A DNA stretch of 37,701 nucleotides, from positions 1 to 37,701 of the IMG/VR virus record IMGVR_UViG_3300031707_000076. One strand, written 5' to 3'. This document shows, one piece after another, positions 14,826-23,885 of this stretch. The notes under the pieces were generated by a model. That model was not told the DNA's origin, did no database searches, and saw only the letters and a list, made by a program, of their open reading frames with translations. Position numbers and translations under genes: made by a program. Each line of letters opens with the position of its first letter. The stretch's first letter is position 1. Source of the stretch: a virus.

Positions 14826-14856
14826 GAAATGGAGAGTATTTCGGACTCTCCATTTC
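14826..14856 (+). terminator. 12-bp perfect hairpin after the capsid genes
   Basis: GAAATGGAGAGT (14826-14837) pairs fully with ACTCTCCATTTC (14845-14856) around ATTTCGG. There is no T-run after it, so partial termination, RNase III processing or 3'-end protection of the capsid mRNA are all possible. Confidence 0.6.
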
Positions 14857-14876
14857 ACAACACATAGAGAGGTCTT

Positions 14877-15257
14877 ATGTCAGAATGTGTTAAAGAGCTA
14901 CATTTTAAAACTAAGAACAAAAGAACTCAAGAAGAAAAAAGCAAGGGTAGTGAGTTAATCCAACAAAAGAGGAAAGAAGACTCTAGGTTGGTTACAGGTA
15001 TTTTTAAGAATATCGAAGTACCAGGCGGAGATTTGGAATTTGCATATAGGGCATATGATGGAGAGCCAATCCAGATCTATCATTTGGATGATGGTCAAAA
15101 AGCTACTATTCCTTTAGGAGTGGCTAGACATATAAATAACCAAACTCAAGTCCCTATTCATGATAATATTTTAGGCCCTGATGGAAAGAGATTAACAGGA
15201 ACTAAAATAGGAAGTTACCGACAAAGATATCAATTTCTATCGACTGAATATATGTAA
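14877..15257 (+). CDS. Virion-associated hypothetical protein, 126 aa
   Basis: A Lys/Glu-rich N-terminal helix leads into a beta-rich segment (LEFAYRAYDGEPIQIYHLDD, then IPLGVARHINNQ and IGSYRQRYQFLS). Proteins of this kind commonly sit between capsid and connector genes in podoviruses, but I do not recognise a named family. The ATG has GAGGTCTT immediately before it, the same site as the scaffold and RusA genes. Confidence 0.6.
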   Translation: MSECVKELHFKTKNKRTQEEKSKGSELIQQKRKEDSRLVTGIFKNIEVPGGDLEFAYRAYDGEPIQIYHLDDGQKATIPLGVARHINNQTQVPIHDNILGPDGKRLTGTKIGSYRQRYQFLSTEYM

Positions 15258-15288
15258 TATTGTAGTAGTTAATTAAAGGTTAATAATT

Positions 15289-16230
15289 ATGGCTTTATAT
15301 ACTTTGCAGGCTATTCGAGATAAAATCAGGAAGATTACGGCAAGGCCTAGCCCTAATCAAATCACTGATTCTGAGATAGATGAATATATTAATACGTTTT
15401 TAGTTTATGATTTACCTGAGCATTTAAGGTTATTTATACTAAGAACGACTTATACCATCGATTTAGTACCGGGTCAGCCTTTTTATGATTTTACTGGTAA
15501 AAATGAGTATTTGACTGTAGAGCCTCCAGCATATGTTGCAGGTTACGATACTCAATATTTTCAAGACCTACAAACATTTAGAAATTTGTTTCCACAACCA
15601 AGATATGTAGTACAGTTAACTACAGGTACTGGAGTAGCTGGACCATATGCTGGAACATTTACGTATATTCCTGTAAAACCTACTACAGTTTTTATAACTG
15701 CTATAGATAATGCAGGCGTATCGTTGGTTTGTAAAGACGATGGGCTTGGTAATCTAGTAGGTAATATACTACCAGGTGCAACCATCAATTATCGAACAGG
15801 TGCAGTTACTGGTATCATATGGAGTGGTGTTATAGCTAATGGAACCATCATATATATAGAAGCAGCTACTTATCAAAGTGCTAGACCATTAGCTGTTCTA
15901 TTTTTTGAAAATAAATTCGAATTTTGGCCAGTACCTGATAAAGGTTATTTATTCGAAATCGTTGCTTATAAGAATCCTCTTTCATTAATAAATTCTGTAG
16001 ATGAACCAGTATTAAGAGAATGGTGGGAATTTATTGCATGGGGAGCATCACTTAAAATATTTTCTGACAATCTTGATATGGATAGTTATGCTAAAGCAGA
16101 TGTTTTATTTGATCGTCATAAGGTTTTAATCGAAAGAAGAACTCTAAAGCAATTATCAACTCAGAGAGCAAGGACTATTTATTCAGATTATGATAGTTAT
16201 CCTTACTCAAATCAATATCCTTACATTTAG
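15289..16230 (+). CDS. Head-to-tail connector (gp4-like) with inserted beta domain
   Basis: 313 residues. The N-terminal helices (LQAIRDKIRKITARPSPNQI, DSEIDEYINTFLVYDLPEHL) and the C-terminal region (ENKFEFWPVPDKGYLFEIVA, then a helix with WWEFIAWGASLKIF) are typical of podovirus head-tail adaptor or tail-accessory proteins that bind below the portal. Residues about 108-196 look like a separate beta-sandwich inserted into this framework; the same module is found twice in the tail protein at 16813-19344. Confidence 0.7.
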   Translation: MALYTLQAIRDKIRKITARPSPNQITDSEIDEYINTFLVYDLPEHLRLFILRTTYTIDLVPGQPFYDFTGKNEYLTVEPPAYVAGYDTQYFQDLQTFRNLFPQPRYVVQLTTGTGVAGPYAGTFTYIPVKPTTVFITAIDNAGVSLVCKDDGLGNLVGNILPGATINYRTGAVTGIIWSGVIANGTIIYIEAATYQSARPLAVLFFENKFEFWPVPDKGYLFEIVAYKNPLSLINSVDEPVLREWWEFIAWGASLKIFSDNLDMDSYAKADVLFDRHKVLIERRTLKQLSTQRARTIYSDYDSYPYSNQYPYI

Positions 16231-16238
16231 GAGATTTT

Positions 16239-16811
16239 ATGGTTTATTATTCTGGAATTCCAGCAGCTACAGACAAACCATCACAGTCGCAAGCCCAATT
16301 TGCAGCCAATTTTACAGATTTAAATACGGTATTTGGAATTGATCATGTAAATTTTACTGCTGCGATTAACAGAGGTGAGCACACAAAAGTAACATATACC
16401 AATGTTCTTGGAGCCGATCCAGGTTTAGCTTATCCAAAAGGTAGTGCATATACTAAAGCTGTGGTTATTGGTGGTGTAAATTACGCGGAATTATTCTTTG
16501 AAACTTCTAGAAGTGTTGGAGCAAACATAGTCAGACAGTTAACTGGAATTGTACCTGTAGTTGGAGGAGCTCCAGGACCTGGGGCATCTATAATGACTCC
16601 ATGGGGGATAAGAATTGCATGTGGAACATTCGGCGGAAGTGCTGCTGGAATTCCCAATACTTTTGCTGTTAATTTTAATACTATTCTATCATTGGTATTA
16701 ACTACAGATAGTAATACTAGGTATGCAAGTTATACTGCATTAGCTGTTACTGGATTTACTGCATGGAGTGTTGGTGCAGTTACTGGTTCTTATATCGCTA
16801 TAGGAACTTAA
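16239..16811 (+). CDS. Tail-fibre-like protein with gp53-type C-terminal domain
   Basis: 190 residues. The N-terminus (QSQAQFAANFTDLNTVFGID) looks like the oligomerisation or attachment part of tail proteins. The C-terminal part, WGIRIACGTF to TGFTAWSVG to SYIAIGT, follows the pattern of the gp53-like tail-fibre C-terminal domain, a small beta domain that often contacts surface glycans. It lies between connector and hub genes, so it is a particle component. Ribosome site TAGGAGATTTT. Confidence 0.6.
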   Translation: MVYYSGIPAATDKPSQSQAQFAANFTDLNTVFGIDHVNFTAAINRGEHTKVTYTNVLGADPGLAYPKGSAYTKAVVIGGVNYAELFFETSRSVGANIVRQLTGIVPVVGGAPGPGASIMTPWGIRIACGTFGGSAAGIPNTFAVNFNTILSLVLTTDSNTRYASYTALAVTGFTAWSVGAVTGSYIAIGT

Positions 16812-16812
16812 A

Positions 16813-19344
16813 ATGGCAAAAGTTGTAACCGCCCCTTATAAAACAGGACTTCAAACAAATGTTGAACCATTTCTTTTACCGGATGATGGATTCGATTTAC
16901 TTGAAGATGCATTTGTATGGAGAGGTCGTGTAAAAAGAAGGGAAGGTTTTACATTTCTTGGAAGATTGCATCTTACACCAAAATTACCAGAGGCTTTAGC
17001 TAATGTAAACACTGGTGCTGTTACTTATACAGATACTTTGGCAAGTACGCCAGTTTCACCTGGTACTGTCACAATCGTTATAAGTACCGCTCCACCTATG
17101 ACATTCACAGACAATGGAAATGGCACGCTAACTTCAGTAACCGCTACTACAAATTATGGTACTATTGATTACGAATCTGGAACTTTTGTTTTAACATTTA
17201 ATCCAGCACTTCCAGCCGGTGGACCATTTGCAGTAAATGCTACTGCTTATCGGTATCTTCCAAGATTATCTTGTATGGGACTTGGATTATATGAAGATCC
17301 TACAGTTAATAGAGAAGAATTAATTGCTTTTGATGAAGATTATTCTTATATTTATAATGGTACTACAAACGTTTTTGATATTTTATTAGATAATACTGGT
17401 GCCGTTCAAATTTGGAGTGGAACGACTTCTGATTTTTTTTGGTCTACTAACTATTATCAGTCACCTGTTATCGGAGGAAATTATCTATTTTGGGCTACAA
17501 ATAATGTAGCAAATGTTGTGGTTGGTCCTCAAACACAAAATGGAATTCAAATTTATAATGGAACTGCTTGGTATGCTCAAACACCTGTAATTGATGCAGC
17601 AGCAAATCAACTTCGAGGTTGTTTAATTTTACTTCCTTATAAAAATAGGATGATTGCTTTAAATACCTTGGAAGGTGCTGTAGCTCCTGCTGGTGCAACG
17701 CGTCATCCAAATAGAGCGAGATGGTCACAAAATGGAGTCCCATTTACTGATACATTAGCAGGTGCATTGCCAGATGCATGGAGAGAAGATATTGTAGGAA
17801 AAGGTGGTTACCATGATGCCCCTACAAGAGAAGCAATAACTTCTGCTGTACTCTTGAAAGATACATTGATTGTATTTTTTGAAAGATCAACTTGGAGATT
17901 GACATATACAGGAAATGAGATTCTTCCGTTTATATGGGAAAGAATAAATGAGGAACTTGGTGTCGAAAGTACATTTTCTTCTGTTATTTTTGATAGAGGA
18001 GTTCTTGGAATTGGTGATAAAGGTGTTATTGCAGCCAATTCTATTTCAGTTGAACGTATAGATGAGAAAATTCCTCAGGTAGCATATTCTATACAAAATG
18101 ACAATGATGGACCAAAAAGAGTCCATGGAATTAGAGATTATTACAATAAATTAGTATTTTGGACTTTTCCAAGTGATTTGAATCCTACAGACCAACAACA
18201 GTCAAGTGTTTTTCCTGACAAACTTCTCGTTATGAACTATGAAGAGGGTAACTGGGCTCTTTTCAATGATAGTTTTACCTGTTTCGGATATTGGCAAGAT
18301 ACAAGAGATTTTACTTGGGCAACTTTACCTTATAGTAGTTGGAGTTCTTGGACAATTCCGTGGGGAGCTCCTTTATCACAAAGTTATTTTCCTAACATTA
18401 TTTCAGGTAACCAGAAGGGGTTTGTCTTAGTCTTAAATCAACAAATTGAAAACGATATAAGTAGAGATATAACAAATATAACTAATGCAAATCCAGCTGT
18501 TGTAACTATAGTAAATCATAATTTACAAGATGGTCAGTTTGTAAAGTTTTATTATACAAGAGGATTTACTAATGCTATTGTTAATGAAAATGATGGTATA
18601 GCAATAGCTACTTCGACATCGTTTTCAGGAGTTTTGACAAATTTAGGGGTTTATCCCTCTTCTGTTACGATTACAGTAGGAGCCAATACCTTTACTGATA
18701 TAGGTAACGGATCGTTGATTGGCGGGGTTGGAAATGGGGTAGTTGATTACGAGACAGGCAAATTCACGGTTAATTTCGCAGCATTGGGTGTTAATACAAA
18801 CGTATTATCAAGTTATTCGTATAATGTACTGAATTATAGGACTTTCTATGTAGAGCGTATAGATTCAAGTAGATTTTATATATGGAGAGTCCTTGCTAAT
18901 GAAAACTATGAAGGGGTAGATTTGAGTGGCTATGCCAACCCTTATACGGGATCGGGTAGCGTTTCCGTTCCAAATAACATACGGGTCAGGACAAAACAGT
19001 TTAATCCATTTTCCGCAGAAGCATATGCAGTAAGAGCTAACTTTTTTGACGTTCAATTAGAAAAAGGAACAGCTACATTTAATGCTTATATTTATGCTGA
19101 TTCAGATAATGTTGATCCAATTGAAACTTTAACTACGTCTAATATACAATATAATAATTCTTTATTAGCTAATAGTAAAATATGGACTAGAATTTATTCT
19201 AATGGAGTATCAGACTTTCTTCAGGTTGAATTTTCCTTTAGCGATTATCAAATGACACAGTTTGTGAATTATAGCAGCGCATGGACTTTACATAATTTGA
19301 TTTTAGATTTGGTTCCTAGTGGAAGGATCATTAATAGATCATGA
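16813..19344 (+). CDS. Large tail hub/nozzle-like protein with two inserted beta domains
   Basis: 843 residues. The start KTGLQTNVEPFLLPDDGFDL and WRGRVKRREGF match the opening of phage tail hub proteins with repeated beta-propeller-like blades (P22 gp10-like or nozzle). Two insertions share the motif TFTDxGNGxL, GxxDYExGxF: about residues 69-146 (17017-17250) and 602-672 (18617-18829); the second sits inside an FCCH-like domain (NANPAVVTIVNHNLQDGQFV then YRTFYVERIDSSRFYIW). A C-terminal beta-jelly-roll-like region follows. It overlaps the next gene by four bases (ATGA). Confidence 0.7.
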   Translation: MAKVVTAPYKTGLQTNVEPFLLPDDGFDLLEDAFVWRGRVKRREGFTFLGRLHLTPKLPEALANVNTGAVTYTDTLASTPVSPGTVTIVISTAPPMTFTDNGNGTLTSVTATTNYGTIDYESGTFVLTFNPALPAGGPFAVNATAYRYLPRLSCMGLGLYEDPTVNREELIAFDEDYSYIYNGTTNVFDILLDNTGAVQIWSGTTSDFFWSTNYYQSPVIGGNYLFWATNNVANVVVGPQTQNGIQIYNGTAWYAQTPVIDAAANQLRGCLILLPYKNRMIALNTLEGAVAPAGATRHPNRARWSQNGVPFTDTLAGALPDAWREDIVGKGGYHDAPTREAITSAVLLKDTLIVFFERSTWRLTYTGNEILPFIWERINEELGVESTFSSVIFDRGVLGIGDKGVIAANSISVERIDEKIPQVAYSIQNDNDGPKRVHGIRDYYNKLVFWTFPSDLNPTDQQQSSVFPDKLLVMNYEEGNWALFNDSFTCFGYWQDTRDFTWATLPYSSWSSWTIPWGAPLSQSYFPNIISGNQKGFVLVLNQQIENDISRDITNITNANPAVVTIVNHNLQDGQFVKFYYTRGFTNAIVNENDGIAIATSTSFSGVLTNLGVYPSSVTITVGANTFTDIGNGSLIGGVGNGVVDYETGKFTVNFAALGVNTNVLSSYSYNVLNYRTFYVERIDSSRFYIWRVLANENYEGVDLSGYANPYTGSGSVSVPNNIRVRTKQFNPFSAEAYAVRANFFDVQLEKGTATFNAYIYADSDNVDPIETLTTSNIQYNNSLLANSKIWTRIYSNGVSDFLQVEFSFSDYQMTQFVNYSSAWTLHNLILDLVPSGRIINRS

Positions 19345-19853
19345 GCACTAACTATAAACCAGACTTTTCTTTAGAACCAGCCCTTAACGAAAATCTTGAC
19401 TTTAGCCCGAATCCAGAAGAGTTTCTTCGACAATTCACTGAACTTTATCGACAGATTGCTAGAAAAGTAAATGCTAAAGATAGAGGATTTTACTGGAATC
19501 AGGAAATAATAAACGACCAAAGATATTACATAACAGGTGATCCTCAGAAATTCCATACAATTTTTAGAAAAGTTGTTCCATGTGGAGCTTTACCAAATAA
19601 CGCGCCTCCTTTGAAACAAGTTGCTCACGGAATTACCGGAATCGGTAATGGGTGGATGTTTACAAGAATTTATGGTACTGCCATGGAACCTGCAGGAGTG
19701 GCCCCTCGTCCTTTCTATATTCCACTTCCAAATAGCGGTCCTAACTATCCAGTAGAACTTATGGTTGACAATACGTTTATTAATATTACATCAACAGTAA
19801 ATCTTTCTACATTTACAACTACTTATATTGTACTAGAGTTTTGGAAGGTGTAA
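19341..19853 (+). CDS. Tail structural protein, 170 aa
   Basis: The product starts with a helical segment (NPEEFLRQFTELYRQIARKV) that would attach to the hub, followed by a compact beta domain (GITGIGNGWMFTRIYGTAME, LEFWKV end). It resembles the short tail-tip/fibre attachment proteins downstream of hub genes in small podoviruses. Overlap with the hub stop suggests coupled translation. Its last 35 bases overlap a convergent small gene. Confidence 0.6.
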   Translation: MSTNYKPDFSLEPALNENLDFSPNPEEFLRQFTELYRQIARKVNAKDRGFYWNQEIINDQRYYITGDPQKFHTIFRKVVPCGALPNNAPPLKQVAHGITGIGNGWMFTRIYGTAMEPAGVAPRPFYIPLPNSGPNYPVELMVDNTFINITSTVNLSTFTTTYIVLEFWKV

Positions 19854-20025
19854 AGACTTCAGTGTTTACACTCTCTTTATTCATTATTCCTAATAATTGA
19901 TTAGCGAAATTATATCCTTTAGAAGTATCGAATTCTAAAGATAGACAATTTAATACGAACTTAATTTCAGATAGATTCTCGTTTAATGATTTTAATTCTT
20001 TTAAAATATCTTGTTGGTAATCCAT
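19819..20025 (-). CDS. Small coiled-coil protein, 68 aa
   Basis: TTAAGGAGATAGAAA precedes ATG 20025. The N-terminal half (DILKELKSLNENLSEIKFVL) is a clear heptad helix; the tail is polar. It overlaps the tail gene by 35 bases in antisense. It has the soluble half of the FHGRLC array proteins' plan but no membrane anchor. Unknown function. The following gap, 20026-20173, is AT-rich, with TTGAAA at about 20118 as a possible -35 for the ejection operon. Confidence 0.55.
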   Translation of the reverse strand: MDYQQDILKELKSLNENLSEIKFVLNCLSLEFDTSKGYNFANQLLGIMNKESVNTEVFTPSKTLVQYK

Positions 20026-20173
20026 TTTCTATCTCCTTAAGATGAATTTTTAAACAGGTATCATATCAAACTATTTTAATTTGGCAAGAAGATTTTTCTT
20101 AAAAAGTCAATTCATCTATTGAAATTAATTAAATTAAATATTTTGATAACAAATAGAAATAAAGAGGTATTTT

Positions 20174-20707
20174 ATGTCGCTCGGCGATTTCTTATTCGGT
20201 AAAAAAGAAAAAATGCAACAATTTTCAACGATGAATCCACAGCAACAGGGGTTGCTTTCTCAATTACTTGGTAGTTTGGGTGGACAGGGTGGACAGGGTG
20301 GGGCTTTTGGAATGGGAATGGGACATTTACAAAGATTATTAGGCGGTGATGTAGGAGAATTTGAAGCTCCTGCCATGAGACAATTCCAAGAACAAATTGT
20401 TCCAGGTATTGCAGAAAGATTTACTGGTATGGGTGCTGGCGCTCAACAATCTTCCGCTTTTGGCCAACAACTTGGTGCTGCGGGAGCTGGACTTTCAGAA
20501 CGACTTGCTGCTATGAGAGGTGGTCTTCAACAACAAGCTATGAGCCAATTATCTCAGCTTTTGGGTATGGGAATGGGTGCTAGACCTTTTGAAAATGTTA
20601 TGAGACCAGCAACATCGGGACTCTTTGGAGCAATGGCTCCTGGAATTGGACAAGGAATAGGAATGGGTGCAAGTTCTGGATTAATGTCATTATTAGGAAT
20701 GTTATAA
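20174..20707 (+). CDS. Gly/Gln/Met-rich probable ejection protein, 177 aa
   Basis: A low-complexity composition with repeated GMG, GQG and QLLG blocks (LLGSLGGQGGQGGAFGMGMG; SQLSQLLGMGMGARPFENVM) and amphipathic segments. Proteins of this type sit after tail genes in podoviruses and are internal virion proteins released into the cell with DNA. Ribosome site AGAGGTATTTT, a variant of the recurrent GAGGTCTT. Assignment is by composition and position. Confidence 0.6.
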   Translation: MSLGDFLFGKKEKMQQFSTMNPQQQGLLSQLLGSLGGQGGQGGAFGMGMGHLQRLLGGDVGEFEAPAMRQFQEQIVPGIAERFTGMGAGAQQSSAFGQQLGAAGAGLSERLAAMRGGLQQQAMSQLSQLLGMGMGARPFENVMRPATSGLFGAMAPGIGQGIGMGASSGLMSLLGML

Positions 20708-20717
20708 GGAGATAAAT

Positions 20718-21806
20718 ATGCAAATTATACCTCAAGAACCCGGATTGGGAGAATTGTTAGGCAGTGGAATCGGAGCTGGAGTTTCTACTGGATTACAATC
20801 TGTTTTAGAAAGAAGACAAAAACAAGCGGAACTTTCTGGATTAATGAAGAGTTTAGGTTTAACGGGGCAAACACAACCTGGACAGGGTGGACAGCCTGGA
20901 CAAATTCCTTCGACTACTACACAAGGAGAAATTTTCCAACCCGAACAAAACCAACAACAAATGCAAATAGAAAAAATAGCTACTAATCCTAAAGCAATGG
21001 CTATATTATCTCAGATGAATCCACAGGCAGCAAATCAAATATCTCAAATGTATAAAAATTTGTTGTCAGAAAGAAAACTTCAATCTACACAAAAATTCCA
21101 AGAAAGAAAATTAGCAGCACCAACAGTAAATAAATATTTAGATAAAATTGGATCATTAGAAACAGATATTCCATCAAAAGAAATTGGAATTATGAGAATA
21201 AATGATGCTTTAAAATCCAAAGATTTAAAGAATTTTCAGAATTATTTTGCAGATTATATGGAAAGCAAGGGTAAACCAGGCGATTATTTTAGAACAAGTG
21301 CTGCTGCAGCATTACAATCAGGTGTAAAAGAATTCCTGTTAGCTGATTTAGGAAAAATTAAAGGTGGAAGACCAAATCAATTTATTGAAATGCAATTGTC
21401 AGCTTCGTATCCTAAAGCTGGATATGATCCATTTGCAAATGCAAAGATTTCTGCTGCAATGAATACAGGAATAGAATTGAATAGAAAAATGGTGGATACA
21501 TTTCATGAAATAGAAAATTCATATCTTAAAAAACAAGGATATCTTCCTTCAAATATAGAATCTCAAGTAAATAAAATATTACGTCCATTTGCTATAGAAA
21601 AAGAAAAAGAATTGCAAAATTATTATAATGAATTGAATAAACAAGAAAAATCTGGAATTAAATTTCCTAAATTAAAAGAAAATAAAACAGAAAATTTAGC
21701 AGAATTTGAAACTATGCCATCACCTAAAGATCATCCTGGTGTTGTAATTGAAGATGACAAAGGAAATAAATACAAAAGTGATGGTTCAAAATGGAGTAAA
21801 ATTTAA
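20718..21806 (+). CDS. Probable ejection/internal virion protein, 362 aa
   Basis: It starts with a Gly-rich amphipathic segment (GELLGSGIGAGVSTGLQSVL), a Gln/Pro/Gly linker (about 50-95) and then long charged helices. The C-terminal 40 residues are polar, with a DxGxKYKSDGSKW end. As the middle of a three-gene run with a similar opening to its neighbours, it is likely delivered with the DNA. Ribosome site AAGGAGATAAAT; the stop overlaps the next start (TAATG). Confidence 0.6.
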   Translation: MQIIPQEPGLGELLGSGIGAGVSTGLQSVLERRQKQAELSGLMKSLGLTGQTQPGQGGQPGQIPSTTTQGEIFQPEQNQQQMQIEKIATNPKAMAILSQMNPQAANQISQMYKNLLSERKLQSTQKFQERKLAAPTVNKYLDKIGSLETDIPSKEIGIMRINDALKSKDLKNFQNYFADYMESKGKPGDYFRTSAAAALQSGVKEFLLADLGKIKGGRPNQFIEMQLSASYPKAGYDPFANAKISAAMNTGIELNRKMVDTFHEIENSYLKKQGYLPSNIESQVNKILRPFAIEKEKELQNYYNELNKQEKSGIKFPKLKENKTENLAEFETMPSPKDHPGVVIEDDKGNKYKSDGSKWSKI

Positions 21807-23107
21807 TGCCATTCAGAATCTTAGAACAACCAAACACAGAAGTTAATGAAAATATACCAATTAAAGGAAAATTTCGAATTGTAGAACAACTTGAACCTTC
21901 AGAAAACGCTATTCCATCTCCAAAATCAGAACAAATAGCCGAAAGTTTTAAATTCTTTGGTCACAAACCATCCACAGAGACAATTGAAAAAATTCGTCAT
22001 CCTATTGGTGTTGCAGAAAAAGGATTGGCAAAAGGACTTATAGGAGGACCTGGAGAACTTATTAATTTTGCTCAAGGATTAATGGGAATAGAAAAACCTA
22101 TCCCATTACTTCCGACTACCGAACATGTAGGAAAGTTTTTTGATAAGTTAAGTGGTGAACAGTTTAATCCTGAAAATTTAACTGAAGAAATTGCAGACCG
22201 TGGTTTTGAATTTTTAGGTGGAATGCTTGGATTAGGTGGAATGCGATCAGGAGGTACACTTTTAAAAACTTTTGGTAAAAATATATTATCCGCTTTTGCA
22301 CCTGCTGGGGTTTCTGTTGTGAGTGAAAAGGCAGGACTTCCTCCTTGGGCACAAGTAGCCTCAACTATTGGAACTTCATTTTTAACTCATCGTTTAACAG
22401 GCAAAAGTTTAAAAGAAGTCGAAGGAGCTTTACATTCTCATGCTAAAAAATTAGCTGGTGATAGTACAATTTCTGCAAAAACTTTAGAAAATAATTTTTC
22501 AGGATTGAAAAAAATATTAGAAAAAGGAGTCTCAACTCCTACAACTAATGCAATAAAAAGTACGATTAAAGAATTAAAAGGAAAAATAAAATCTGGTAAT
22601 ATTTCTGTTGAAGATTTAACAGAAGCGAAATCTAGAATTTATGAAAAAAAATCTGAAGTATTTGCAAAATTAGGATTTAAAGATGCTAAAGGAACTGAAG
22701 GACTTTGGAAAAAGTTAACAAAAGATATCGATAATACAATAAAAGAATATGAAAAAATAAATCCAGAATTTTCAAAAGTATACAGACAAGCAAATTCTTT
22801 GACTAAAGGAATAGCAGATACCAAAAAAATGGGTAAATGGTTATTAGATAATAAATTTTTAACCGGTCTTGGTGGTATTTTATTAAAAACAACTCTTCCT
22901 GTAATTTTTCAAGAAGGTTTAATTGGAACTGGTGCTGCTCAAGCAGGTTTATTTATGAGATCTTTAGCAAGAAATCCTGGATATAGAAAAGCTTATTTTG
23001 ATGTTCTCAAAAATGCATCAAAGGAAGATTTAAAAGGTACAGCGACTGCATTAAAAGTCTTTAATAAGAAAACAGAACAAAATATACCTGAATTAATTCA
23101 AGATTGA
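21806..23107 (+). CDS. Probable ejection protein with membrane-active segments, 433 aa
   Basis: Residues about 145-195 (FEFLGGMLGLGGMRSGGTLL, then FAPAGVSVVSEKAGLPPWAQ) and 345-385 (LLDNKFLTGLGGILLKTTLP, then IGTGAAQAGLFM) are hydrophobic and Gly-rich, separated by a Lys-rich helical domain (210-340). This is the design of phage proteins that form a channel across the host envelope (P22 gp16/gp20 type), though specific homology is not visible. The N-terminus repeats FRILEQ and FRIVEQ, a small internal duplication. Confidence 0.6.
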   Translation: MPFRILEQPNTEVNENIPIKGKFRIVEQLEPSENAIPSPKSEQIAESFKFFGHKPSTETIEKIRHPIGVAEKGLAKGLIGGPGELINFAQGLMGIEKPIPLLPTTEHVGKFFDKLSGEQFNPENLTEEIADRGFEFLGGMLGLGGMRSGGTLLKTFGKNILSAFAPAGVSVVSEKAGLPPWAQVASTIGTSFLTHRLTGKSLKEVEGALHSHAKKLAGDSTISAKTLENNFSGLKKILEKGVSTPTTNAIKSTIKELKGKIKSGNISVEDLTEAKSRIYEKKSEVFAKLGFKDAKGTEGLWKKLTKDIDNTIKEYEKINPEFSKVYRQANSLTKGIADTKKMGKWLLDNKFLTGLGGILLKTTLPVIFQEGLIGTGAAQAGLFMRSLARNPGYRKAYFDVLKNASKEDLKGTATALKVFNKKTEQNIPELIQD

Positions 23108-23214
23108 TCTTTTGAATCATAGGTAGTGTAATAATCTTCACTATGCTCAAAGTCTTTATTTGCAGCTTTAACTATTCCATAAACTATTAAAAATGCTAAA
23201 ATTAAATTAAACAT
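23098..23214 (-). CDS. Tiny single-helix membrane protein, 38 aa
   Basis: ATG 23214 opens 38 codons: a hydrophobic helix (MFNLILAFLIVYGIVKAA) and a polar tail (NKDFEHSEDYYTTYDSKDQS). It is the last gene of the minus-strand array and overlaps the ejection gene by 10 bases. The ribosome site is weak, so it is tentative. Confidence 0.42.
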   Translation of the reverse strand: MFNLILAFLIVYGIVKAANKDFEHSEDYYTTYDSKDQS

Positions 23215-23237
23215 ATAATATACTTTTTAATAAATAT

Positions 23238-23450
23238 TTAATTGTCTTCAAAAGGAAACGTAGATTTAAAAATATCTTTTTCATTATTGTTACATTCATT
23301 TGATGAATCACTGCAATAATTAAAAAAGAAAATTAATGCCACAATTCCTATGAGTAACAAGAAAAAATGTCCTATTTCCATGGTTCCAATGTAAATTCCT
23401 ATATTATGTGATATCTCGGATATTTTCTCTTCCAATTGATACATAATCAT
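23238..23450 (-). CDS. Small membrane protein, 70 aa
   Basis: An N-terminal amphipathic segment (QLEEKISEISHNIGIYIGTM) precedes one membrane helix (about 27-45, FFLLLIGIVALIFFFNY) and an acidic Asn/Ser tail. The anchor is central rather than N-terminal, unlike other array members. The ribosome site GAGGAG lies in the last codons of the upstream gene. Confidence 0.62.
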   Translation of the reverse strand: MIMYQLEEKISEISHNIGIYIGTMEIGHFFLLLIGIVALIFFFNYCSDSSNECNNNEKDIFKSTFPFEDN

Positions 23451-23451
23451 T

Positions 23452-23679
23452 TTATTTTTTCTCCTCTAATTTATTAACTTTAACTTCCAAACCAGAAAGT
23501 CTACCTTGAAAGTTCATATTCCAGTCATGAAGTTCTTTGGTTAACGAATCGAATTTACTATCTAAAGATCTATAATCTGATCTGGATTCGGTTCTCACCC
23601 ATATAAATGCACCAATAATTGTAACTAAAATAACAATAAATTCTAGGTGTGCTTTAAAAACAACTTTTGTACTTTCCAT
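23452..23679 (-). CDS. FHGRLC-family membrane protein, diverged copy 5 (75 aa)
   Basis: Membrane helix about residues 13-28 (FIVILVTIIGAFIWVR), then RTESRSDYRSLDSKFD matching copies 1-3, and an end NFQGRLSGLEVKVNKLEEKK in which FHGRLC has become FQGRLS. It links the 23-25 kb array to the 5-6 kb array. The junction with the next gene is nearly identical to that at 23677-23694. Confidence 0.68.
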   Translation of the reverse strand: MESTKVVFKAHLEFIVILVTIIGAFIWVRTESRSDYRSLDSKFDSLTKELHDWNMNFQGRLSGLEVKVNKLEEKK

Positions 23680-23680
23680 T

Positions 23681-23884
23681 TTATTTTTTCTCCTTTAATT
23701 TTTCTTCTAAGATAGCATCACTAAGTTTTCTTCCTGTCATAAGCCAAAACATTCTGTCGTCTTGTTGGTCTAATCGTTGTTCAATGCGATCTATTTTCTT
23801 ATTCACGTCAGATTTAAAATTTCTCAGAAAACTGTATGTAAATCCTATAACTGCAATTCCGGTACCTATTACACTCCATTCCAT
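23681..23884 (-). CDS. Membrane-anchored coiled-coil protein, 67 aa
   Basis: Start MEWSVIGTGIAVIGFTYSFL (one helix), a heptad region (VNKKIDRIEQRLDQQDDRMF) and a C-terminal helix (GRKLSDAILEEKLKEKK). It shares the MEW start and plan of the array but lacks FHGRLC. The last codons (AAG GAG AAA AAA TAA) supply the next ribosome site. Confidence 0.62.
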   Translation of the reverse strand: MEWSVIGTGIAVIGFTYSFLRNFKSDVNKKIDRIEQRLDQQDDRMFWLMTGRKLSDAILEEKLKEKK

Positions 23885-23885
23885 C

